DNA of 30,043 bases from an uncultured Mycoplasmatota bacterium (GTDB lineage Bacteria; Bacillota_I; Bacilli_A; RF39; UBA660). The stretch spans positions 1-30,043 of the forward strand of contig CAMMYS010000039.1 in the NCBI GenBank assembly GCA_946528555.1, read 5' to 3'. Below are positions 24,215 through 30,043 of the stretch, piece after piece. The position numbers and the translations under genes were made by a program. Position 1 is the first letter of the stretch. Every line of letters begins with the position of its first letter. The notes under the pieces are model-generated. The model had not been told where the DNA came from, did no database searches, and saw only the letters and a program-made list of their open reading frames with translations.

Positions 24215-26590
24215 TTATAAACTCATGAGTATTCTATAATAATCACTTTTAAATTCATCTTTTTCAATACCAAGTTTATCATAAAAAACATCTATATATT
24301 CTTTACCATAGTTTCTTTCAATAGATATTTCACAAATAACTAAATCAAAATATATATCACTTAAACCAGCATTTCCTACATCAATTAATCCACTAAAATG
24401 TCCATTAAGTGCAAATATATTTGGTAAAGACATATCACCATGAGTAAATCCAATTATTTGTTTTGGCTTATTACCCTTTAAATATTTTAAAATGCACTCT
24501 TTATTATGAAATCTTCTAAGAATATCTACATTTATATCACTATCTTTTATTGAACTAAATCTACTTTCTATTTCTTTTATTTTAGTATCAATAGTTTCAT
24601 CAATTAAACAATCTGAATAATCAATATTATATAAAGCATTAAATGCTTCAACTATAATATCTATTCCTTCAAGAGGATGTTCTTCAAAATAGTCATCACA
24701 TAACATTGTTCCTCTAACTTCTTTAGTTAGAATAAAAGATTTTCCATTATATTTTTCATAAAATATCTTTTCAGGCACACTTATTTTTCCTTGTAAATAA
24801 TCTAATGCTATTGATTCTTTACTTAAATGATTAGCTTCTTTTAAATAAAAGATTTTACTTTTCTTTCTAATTTTATAAACTTTAGAATTACATCCAATAG
24901 TTATTTCTTCAATACTAGTAGCATCTTTTATAAATTCTTTTATTCTATTGCTACCATTTATAGTTACTTTTTTCGTTTCTTTTGAAATAACTGGTATATT
25001 TACACTTTTATTTTTAATGCTATCATAGTTTCCATCATATGAAACTAATTTCTTATTCTCAATTCTAACTATTTTAGTAGCAATCTTATTAATAAAATAT
25101 CTATCATGTGAAATAAATAATATAGTGCCATCATAGTCAAGAAGTGATTCTTCTAATATTTCTTTTGTGTCAATGTCAATATGATTTGTTGGTTCATCAA
25201 GAATTAGAAAATTAGCATTCTGTAAAATTAATTCAAGTAATTTAATTCTTACTTTTTCTCCACCACTTATATTTTTCAACTTTTTGTAAATAGATTCATC
25301 ACTAAAATAGAATCTATGTAATTTACTTCTTAATTCACTTTCACTACCTACAAAGAAAGATCTTACATAATCGTAAATTGTCAACTCATCATTGTCAAAT
25401 CTAATTTCTTGTGGAAGATACCCAATTTTGACATTTACACCTATTTTAATATTTTCATGTGTATTATTTATTATATTTTTAATCAAAGTTGTTTTGCCAG
25501 TACCATTTTTACCCATCAAACAAACTCTATCTTTATAGTAAATACTCATACTTGATTTTACTAATAGTTCTTTATTGTCAACACTAAGATTTAAATTGTC
25601 TATTGTTAATACATGATTAGCACTTCTAGTAGAAGTAGTTAAATTAAGATTAAGATCTTTTTTAACTTGAGGTTTTTCTAACATATCCATTCTTTCTAAT
25701 CTTTTTTCTAAAGCATGTGCTCTTCTAAAGAATATTGGATTATCTGCTTTCGCACCCCATTCTTTATATCTAATAATTGCTTCTTTAATAGCCTTTATTT
25801 CTTTTTGTTGATTATTATAATTCTTAAATTCTAATAATAACCTTTTTTCAGATTCTTCCATATAATATGAATAATTTCCAAAATATATATCTTCTTTACC
25901 ATGTTCAATACATATTATTTTATTAACTACATTATCTAAGAAATATCTATCATGGCTAACTATTAATACACACCCATTATAATTTTTTAAATATTCTTCA
26001 AACCATTCTAAAGTATCTACATCTAAATGATTAGTTGGTTCATCTAATAGTAATATATCTGGATTTGAAAGTATTAAAGATGCCAAATTTACAATAGTTT
26101 TCTCTCCGCCGCTAAGATTATTATATTTTGTATTTAAAACCTCATTTGTTAGTTTAAAACCATGTTTAATTTTTTCAATCTTTTCATTTAATGTATATCC
26201 ACCTAATATTCTAAATTCTTCTTGTAACCTATCTAGCTTCTTGATATCTTTATCACTAGAAGACATTTTTTGTACAAAATCTTTTATTTCATTATCAAGT
26301 TCTAATAAATGAGATACTCCTCTTAAATATACTTCATTAGCAAGAACATCTTCTTTTTCTAAAGATGGTATTTGTTCTAAATAACCAATAGTAGATTCTT
26401 TCCTTATATTTATTGTTCCACTATCAGGTATTTCTTTACCCATAATTAAATTAAGTGTTGTTGTTTTACCACACCCATTTGTCCCTATTATAGCTACTTT
26501 CTCATTTGTTTTTATATCAAAAGATAAATCTTTTAAAACACTATTAAAACCATAGTTTTTATTTATTTTATTTAAACTTATTTCTATCAT
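24215..26590 (-). CDS. ABC-F ATPase fused to a C-terminal APH(3')-like kinase
   Basis: 791 residues in one open frame. Residues 1 to about 527 form a complete ABC-F protein, a soluble twin ATPase acting on ribosomes. The first cassette has Walker A GTNGCGKT (36-43), LSGGE (159-163) and LLDEPTNHLD. A charged helical linker follows (about 245-310, EWGAKADNPIFFRRAHALEK). The second cassette has GKNGTGKT (360-367), ISGGE (441-445) and LILDEPTNHID. There are no membrane helices. After a ~20-residue linker, residues about 548-791 resemble APH(3') kinases: Lys584 (FYLK), the catalytic loop FTHGDMSLPN with Asp719 and Asn724, and LIDVGNAG with metal-binding Asp737. The expected Arg of this last motif is Asn740, and the acidic C-terminal DE(F/L)F of APH(3') is replaced by MSL. 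A ribosome site (AAAGGAG) precedes the ATG. A leader peptide and attenuator lie upstream. Both halves suggest antibiotic resistance; the actual drugs are unknown. Confidence 0.9.
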   Translation of the reverse strand: MIEISLNKINKNYGFNSVLKDLSFDIKTNEKVAIIGTNGCGKTTTLNLIMGKEIPDSGTINIRKESTIGYLEQIPSLEKEDVLANEVYLRGVSHLLELDNEIKDFVQKMSSSDKDIKKLDRLQEEFRILGGYTLNEKIEKIKHGFKLTNEVLNTKYNNLSGGEKTIVNLASLILSNPDILLLDEPTNHLDVDTLEWFEEYLKNYNGCVLIVSHDRYFLDNVVNKIICIEHGKEDIYFGNYSYYMEESEKRLLLEFKNYNNQQKEIKAIKEAIIRYKEWGAKADNPIFFRRAHALEKRLERMDMLEKPQVKKDLNLNLTTSTRSANHVLTIDNLNLSVDNKELLVKSSMSIYYKDRVCLMGKNGTGKTTLIKNIINNTHENIKIGVNVKIGYLPQEIRFDNDELTIYDYVRSFFVGSESELRSKLHRFYFSDESIYKKLKNISGGEKVRIKLLELILQNANFLILDEPTNHIDIDTKEILEESLLDYDGTILFISHDRYFINKIATKIVRIENKKLVSYDGNYDSIKNKSVNIPVISKETKKVTINGSNRIKEFIKDATSIEEITIGCNSKVYKIRKKSKIFYLKEANHLSKESIALDYLQGKISVPEKIFYEKYNGKSFILTKEVRGTMLCDDYFEEHPLEGIDIIVEAFNALYNIDYSDCLIDETIDTKIKEIESRFSSIKDSDINVDILRRFHNKECILKYLKGNKPKQIIGFTHGDMSLPNIFALNGHFSGLIDVGNAGLSDIYFDLVICEISIERNYGKEYIDVFYDKLGIEKDEFKSDYYRILMSL

Positions 26591-26619
26591 AATTATTTCT
26601 CCTTTAAATTGTTACATGC

Positions 26620-26670
26620 AAAAAAATTCACACTTGTTACATCTTTTTAAAGGATCTAAGCAAGTGTGAT
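26620..26670 (-). terminator. Attenuator (leader terminator) upstream of the ABC-F fusion
   Basis: On the minus strand TCACACTTG pairs perfectly with CAAGTGTGA, the inner part pairs partly (TTA with TAA, ATC with GAT), and seven U residues follow. It lies between the leader promoter and the ABC-F start, so it must be overcome for expression. The left arm overlaps the last codons and stop of the leader ORF, so a ribosome stalled earlier on that ORF could alter folding. An alternative antiterminator pairing was not fully worked out. Confidence 0.8.
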
Positions 26671-26712
26671 ATTACTTGTATAAATAATTACTGTTTGTTT
26701 ATATATACACAT
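26656..26712 (-). CDS. Leader peptide (uORF) of the ABC-F fusion gene, 18 aa
   Basis: The frame encodes MCIYKQTVIIYTSNITLA. A good ribosome site (AAAGGTG, 5 bases from the ATG) lies about 20 bases downstream of a strong -10, so it would be the first thing translated. The last codons (ATC ACA CTT GCT TAG) form the left arm of the attenuator hairpin. Many antibiotic-induced ABC-F and erm genes have such a short leader ORF, on which drug-bound ribosomes stall and prevent terminator formation. That mechanism is inferred from position and structure. The peptide sequence matches no stalling motif I know. Confidence 0.7.
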   Translation of the reverse strand: MCIYKQTVIIYTSNITLA

Positions 26713-26731
26713 AATATCACCTTTCGACAAT

Positions 26732-26759
26732 ATTATAGCATATTTTCCTATTATTTCAA
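26732..26759 (-). promoter_or_regulatory. Promoter of the ABC-F fusion leader
   Basis: TTGAAA (26754-26759) and a perfect TATAAT (26732-26737) are 16 bases apart, with TG one base before the -10. The -35 overlaps the last codons and stop of the methyltransferase gene. This is one of the best promoter matches in the window, consistent with constant transcription controlled afterwards by attenuation. Confidence 0.8.
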
Positions 26760-27545
26760 GGAATCATAAACAACTTTAAATTCTTCATTTGATAAGTTTT
26801 CCATTTTTTTATTTAATGTATCTTTATCAATATTATATTCTTCTACTATTTTTTTACTTTCTTTCTTTGTTAATTTTTGACCATGTACTTTAGCAAACTC
26901 TATTAATGATTCCATTAAATTATTTTTAAGTTTTCTATCTCTTTTAAAGAACATTTCTCTAAAAACAAACTTTTTAAAATTATTTTTAAGTTCACTTCTA
27001 AGCATAGGGGTAAGTTTTATCATTGATGACATTACTCTTGGTTGTGGATCAAAAGCACTTGGTTCTATATCAAATATTTTTTCCACTTTAAAGAATGAAT
27101 TAGTTAATAATGATAGTTTTTCTATTTTATTTTCAACTACTGCATCTGCAAAACGTTTTCCTACTATTAAATAAGATTCATCAAAATTACATCTTAATAA
27201 TTTTTCAATAAAAGGTTCAGTTATAGAATAAGGAAGTGCTGAAATAATTTTATTGCAATCTGGTATAAATACATTAAGAGCATTTCCATATATAACATCT
27301 ACATTTGAATGCCTATCTTTTAAAACATTTATAAATGGTTCTAAATTTCTATCTATTTCGATACATGTTAAATGTTTAGCACGTCTTGCTATTGTATCAC
27401 TTAAATCTCCTTTTCCAGGACCTATTTCTACTACAATATCTTTAATACCTAAATTACATGCATCTAAAAATGCATTCATAACACTTTTATCTACTAAAAA
27501 GTGTTGGTCTAGATAATTAGTATCATTAACGAATTCTTCTTTCAT
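26751..27545 (-). CDS. rRNA adenine N6-methyltransferase family protein (KsgA/Dim1/Erm type)
   Basis: 264 residues. DQHFLVDKSVMNAF (about 13-26) and the SAM-binding loop EIGPGKG (40-46), then CIEIDRNLEPF and VIYGNAL, are the ordered motifs of this family, which dimethylates adenines in rRNA with S-adenosylmethionine. The start resembles archaeal-type Dim1 (DQHFLVD). SAFDPQPRVMSSMIKL marks the usual C-terminal part. Motif IV, normally N-L-P-Y or N-I-P-Y with Asn holding the target adenine's amino group, reads Ala103-Leu-Pro-Tyr here; the codon is GCA. A true KsgA or a resistance Erm cannot be told apart by reading, and the motif change could mean another substrate or weak activity. AGGAG precedes the ATG. 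It is last in a run with the RluA-type gene, 8 bases upstream, and directly precedes the ABC-F leader. Confidence 0.85.
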   Translation of the reverse strand: MKEEFVNDTNYLDQHFLVDKSVMNAFLDACNLGIKDIVVEIGPGKGDLSDTIARRAKHLTCIEIDRNLEPFINVLKDRHSNVDVIYGNALNVFIPDCNKIISALPYSITEPFIEKLLRCNFDESYLIVGKRFADAVVENKIEKLSLLTNSFFKVEKIFDIEPSAFDPQPRVMSSMIKLTPMLRSELKNNFKKFVFREMFFKRDRKLKNNLMESLIEFAKVHGQKLTKKESKKIVEEYNIDKDTLNKKMENLSNEEFKVVYDSLK

Positions 27546-27553
27546 AACAACTC

Positions 27554-28228
27554 CTATTTAAACTTTTTAAATGGTTCTCTATCAGGTAATGGTAATTCAA
27601 ATATTAAATGCTCTTTTGTAGTTGGATGATCAAATTCTAATCTTTTAGCAAATAAAGCTAATTGTTCACCAACTTTAGCATTTTTGTTATATTTTTGATC
27701 TCCATATAATGGATTACCATTATGTGACATTTGAACTCTTATTTGATGAGATCTACCTGTCTCTAATTTTATTTCTACTAAAGACATATTATCTTTAAAA
27801 TCTAATTTTTTATAATTTAAAATACATAGTTTACCATTCTTATCAACTTTAACAATATTCTTTTTAGTATCCTTTAACAAGTGATCAACTAATTTACCAT
27901 TATCATCTATTTTATTCATAACAACAGCATTATATATTTTAATAAACTTATTTTCTCTTACTTGATTAGATAATCTTGAAGCAGCTTTACTAGTCTTAGC
28001 AAAAACCATTATACCAGATACAGGTCTATCAAGTCTATGAACTAATCCCAAGTATACATTACCTGGTTTATTATATTCTTCTTTAATATATTCTTTAAGC
28101 ATTGTAAGCAAATCTTTATCTTTACTACTATCTTCTTGAACTGGTACATTTATTGGCTTTTCAACTACTAATAAGTGATTATCTTCATATAAAATATTAA
28201 TCTTCATCTGTTTTATTTTCTGTAGCAT
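27554..28228 (-). CDS. RluA-family pseudouridine synthase
   Basis: About 224 residues, single catalytic domain without an S4 domain. The start region NILYEDNHLLVVEKPINVPV leads to the catalytic motif VHRLDRPVSG, whose Asp67 attacks the uridine. KLETGRSHQIRVQMSHNGNP and LYGDQKY complete the RluA pattern. It isomerises uridines in rRNA or tRNA; the target is unknown. The start is uncertain. The frame opens at 28234, ATG at 28228 has AGAGG 6 bases upstream and overlaps the preceding gene by 32 bases, and ATG at 28207 fits the family best but has no ribosome site. The 28228 start is given for its ribosome site. Confidence 0.9.
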   Translation of the reverse strand: MLQKIKQMKINILYEDNHLLVVEKPINVPVQEDSSKDKDLLTMLKEYIKEEYNKPGNVYLGLVHRLDRPVSGIMVFAKTSKAASRLSNQVRENKFIKIYNAVVMNKIDDNGKLVDHLLKDTKKNIVKVDKNGKLCILNYKKLDFKDNMSLVEIKLETGRSHQIRVQMSHNGNPLYGDQKYNKNAKVGEQLALFAKRLEFDHPTTKEHLIFELPLPDREPFKKFK

Positions 28229-28622
28229 TTTCATCCTCTACTATAGTAGTATTCTCTTCAATAATACTCTTTTTAGAACATTTTAATCCATGTTCTAAAA
28301 GAGAATCCATTGAAACATTTCCACTATTTAATTCTTCTTTCATAGATGTTATTGTTCCATCTTCCCATTCTAAGTATATGAAATTTATTTTATTGCATTC
28401 AAAATAATAGATGTTATCAGTGTCTCTATATATTTCTTCATATCCATCACTACATTCTTCTATTTTATCAATTATTTGATAATCAGAATTACTATGTAAG
28501 TTTTTAACAATATTTGGAAAAAAGTCATCATCTAAATCAGCAAAGAAAATATATACTAATCCTCCACCTATTAATATTAATAAACAAATAAATAATATTT
28601 CAAACTTATCCTTAGATTTCAT
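28197..28622 (-). CDS. Unknown single-pass membrane protein
   Basis: 141 residues. A membrane helix at about 9-27 (ILFICLLILIGGGLVYIFF) is followed by an extracellular acidic domain with four cysteines (ECSDGYEE, FECNKINF, LKCSKKS) and a disordered acidic end (EDENATENKTDED). The single helix follows a short basic start, so it is an uncleaved anchor or signal. No family recognised. Its start shares one base with the stop of the methyltransferase upstream (TAATG), and its end overlaps the RluA-type gene, so it is embedded in the same transcript. The cysteine pattern may form disulfides outside the cell. Confidence 0.7.
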   Translation of the reverse strand: MKSKDKFEILFICLLILIGGGLVYIFFADLDDDFFPNIVKNLHSNSDYQIIDKIEECSDGYEEIYRDTDNIYYFECNKINFIYLEWEDGTITSMKEELNSGNVSMDSLLEHGLKCSKKSIIEENTTIVEDENATENKTDED

Positions 28623-29491
28623 TACTTACATTCCCATCTACCATATACACCACATGGAAGTATCAAATTAGATTTTGTAATATTTAAACCTATTTCGTCT
28701 GTTGTAATAGTACCATTTGGTAATTTTTCCTTAATACTTGTATTTAATACATTCTTAAGTATTTCAGGCGTAATACCTTTAGTATATGAACTAATCAATA
28801 AAAATAATGGTTTATCTGTTAATATTTCTAAACAAGATTCAATTAATATATTTAAGCTATCTTCAAATTTCCATAATTCTTTGGATGGACCTCTTCCATA
28901 TGTAGGAGGATCCATTATGATAGCATCATATTTATTACCTCTTCTAATTTCTCTTTGAACAAACTTTAAGCAATCATCACAAATATATCTAATTTTATTA
29001 TTTTCTAAATGAGATAGTTTAGCATTTTCTTTTGCCCATTCATTCATTCCTTGAGAAGCATCTACATGAACAACTTCATATGCTCCTGCATAAGATGCTG
29101 CCATAGTTGCTCCTCCAGTATAGGCAAAAAGATTTAATACTTTGATTGGTCTACCTGCATTTTGAATCTTATCTATAATAAAATCCCAATTAGCAGCTTG
29201 TTCTGGAAATAAACCTGTATGTTTAAATCCTGTTGGACTAACTTTAAAAGTTAAATCTTTATAATTAATAGTCCAAAACTCTGGAAACTTTCTTTTATTT
29301 TCCCAATAACCACCACCTTTATCATTTCTATGATATATAGCATGATAGTTATTCCAATATCCTTCATCTTTATGTGTCCATAGTGCCCATGGATCAGGTC
29401 TTCTTAAAATGATATCTTTCCATCTTTCTAATTTTTCACCATTACCAGCATCTATACACTCATAATCTTTCCAACTATTACTTACTAGCAT
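28622..29491 (-). CDS. Class I SAM-dependent methyltransferase, COG1092/RlmI-like
   Basis: 289 residues. The N-terminal part (RWKDIILRRPDPWALW, then FKVSPTGFKHTGLFPEQAANW) is the small domain preceding the catalytic fold in RlmI/RlmK C-terminal regions. The SAM site is KVLNLFAYTGGATMAASYAG, the acidic strand end is VVHVDASQGMNEWAKENA, and the catalytic-type motif is MDPPTYGRG. The family methylates 23S rRNA cytosines or guanines. The PUA domain of RlmI is absent, so this is a shorter relative and its target is unknown. It lies between the rhodanese gene (10 bases upstream) and the membrane protein, with which it shares one base. Confidence 0.88.
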   Translation of the reverse strand: MLVSNSWKDYECIDAGNGEKLERWKDIILRRPDPWALWTHKDEGYWNNYHAIYHRNDKGGGYWENKRKFPEFWTINYKDLTFKVSPTGFKHTGLFPEQAANWDFIIDKIQNAGRPIKVLNLFAYTGGATMAASYAGAYEVVHVDASQGMNEWAKENAKLSHLENNKIRYICDDCLKFVQREIRRGNKYDAIIMDPPTYGRGPSKELWKFEDSLNILIESCLEILTDKPLFLLISSYTKGITPEILKNVLNTSIKEKLPNGTITTDEIGLNITKSNLILPCGVYGRWECK

Positions 29492-29501
29492 ATACCCTCC
29501 A

Positions 29502-29882
29502 TTATTCTATACCTAAATAATCAATATCATTCATAGCACCCATATCATATACATTATAACCAAGTTCAGTTAATTTATTAAACGCTTGTGAACTTCTTTT
29601 ACCACTTTTACAGTATACAAGTATTCTCTTATCTTTATCTAATCTAACACTTTCATCTATAGCGTCAACTGGAATATTAACTGCTCCTTTTATATGTGAT
29701 TCACTATATTCATCTGGATTTCTTACATCAACAATAACGTAATTACCACTTTCTAAAATTGTAGCAATTTGATCTCTATTAGTATTTGGTAAATTGTGAA
29801 TAGTAACTTTTTGTTTTTGACTACTATTACCACATCCCACTAATAATAAACAAATAATTATAGAAATAAGAATTTTTTTCAT
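29502..29882 (-). CDS. Rhodanese-domain lipoprotein
   Basis: 126 residues. A lipoprotein signal (CLLLVGC, lipidated Cys17) anchors a rhodanese domain: VIVDVRNPDEYSESHIKGAV and active-site Cys91 in the loop CKSGKRS. Rhodaneses carry sulfur on this cysteine as a persulfide, and membrane-attached versions handle extracellular sulfur or redox signals. The physiological donor is unknown. AAGGTG precedes the ATG. It is the first gene of the run that continues to the methyltransferases. Confidence 0.9.
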   Translation of the reverse strand: MKKILISIIICLLLVGCGNSSQKQKVTIHNLPNTNRDQIATILESGNYVIVDVRNPDEYSESHIKGAVNIPVDAIDESVRLDKDKRILVYCKSGKRSSQAFNKLTELGYNVYDMGAMNDIDYLGIE

Positions 29883-29935
29883 ATTTACACCTTCAATAAT
29901 ATTTTAACACAAAAAATATATTTTATGAGATAAAA

Positions 29936-29944
29936 TGATATAAT
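29936..29944 (+). promoter_or_regulatory. Extended -10 element of the gene at 29962
   Basis: TGATATAAT, a perfect -10 with the TGn extension, lies 17 bases before the ATG at 29962. The -35 region is only AT-rich. It sits in the divergent gap upstream of the rhodanese gene. Confidence 0.5.
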
Positions 29945-29961
29945 ATTATTAAGGTGGTATT

Positions 29962-30043
29962 ATGAATAATAGTGATAAATTAGAACTGTTATTAAAAGAA
30001 TTATCTTTAGTTTATCATTTAAATAGTGAATATATTGATTTTA
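29962..30043 (+). CDS. Start of an unrecognised protein, truncated by the window edge
   Basis: 27 codons are visible (MNNSDKLELLLKELSLVYHL and on), with a strong ribosome site (AAGGTGG) 5 bases before the ATG and an extended -10 upstream. The visible part is helical and charged, with no signal peptide. Too short to assign a family. Confidence 0.65.
   Translation, partial: MNNSDKLELLLKELSLVYHLNSEYIDF

Noticed and set aside
24930..25020. Possibility that the ABC-F and APH parts are two genes merged by a sequencing error
   Set aside because: The frame is open and codes sensibly through the linker (about residues 528-547), with no ribosome site or suitable start just before the kinase part. An error cannot be excluded without reads, so this is noted as a refuting test.

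Overview
The window is AT-rich, densely packed bacterial DNA that uses the standard bacterial code: TGA is a real stop (for example at the ftsX and ftsE ends), Trp is TGG, and release factor 2 is present. WhiA, FtsEX with secreted M23 hydrolases, a YitT-family protein, a sortase-type surface protein, a DUF1846 protein and strong AGGAGG/AGGTG ribosome sites point to a low-GC Gram-positive (Firmicutes, Bacilli/Erysipelotrichia-like, probably an uncultured host-associated lineage). The exact taxon cannot be fixed from sequence reading alone. I saw no rRNA, tRNA, CRISPR array, insertion sequence or phage gene. No gene-free stretch exceeds 300 bases.

Layout. 1-800: partial type IV pilin-like gene. 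856-3709: nucleoside kinase, gap and an unlisted 42-residue membrane protein, with their own promoter and terminator. 3713-9578: yitT-like, ftsE, ftsX, two tandem M23 murein hydrolases and whiA, a cell division and wall remodelling operon. 9595-14225: prfB, then ppa, an unknown membrane protein and glyA, then a LppM-like lipoprotein. 14276-15959 (+ strand): murD and a zinc-ribbon membrane protein. 15987-17459: DUF1846 protein. 17562-21136: a two-gene surface operon (degenerate VWA protein and a SHIRT/DUF11-type wall protein with a TPKTG sorting signal). 21232-22816: an uncharacterised protein overlapping a Sel1-repeat protein. 22947-24197 (+ strand): a DAACS-type symporter. 24215-29882: a block of ribosome-related genes. 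29962-end: start of an unrecognised + strand gene.

The most interesting part is 24215-26759. One uninterrupted 791-codon frame encodes a complete twin-ATPase ABC-F protein (the family that includes antibiotic-resistance ribosome protection factors) joined to a C-terminal kinase that strongly resembles APH(3') aminoglycoside phosphotransferases. Just upstream is a consensus promoter with extended -10, an 18-codon leader peptide with a good ribosome site, and an intrinsic terminator whose left arm overlaps the end of that leader ORF. This is the architecture of antibiotic-responsive ribosome-mediated attenuation. The kinase keeps its catalytic residues but has lost several residues that contact aminoglycosides, so its substrate may differ. 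Directly upstream lie an Erm/KsgA/Dim1-type adenine methyltransferase with a changed catalytic motif (ALPY instead of NLPY), an RluA-type pseudouridine synthase and a COG1092/RlmI-like methyltransferase.

A second recurring pattern is very compact gene junctions: several terminators run straight into the TATAAT of the next gene's promoter (glyA, prfB, the VWA gene). For prfB this predicts a leaderless mRNA.
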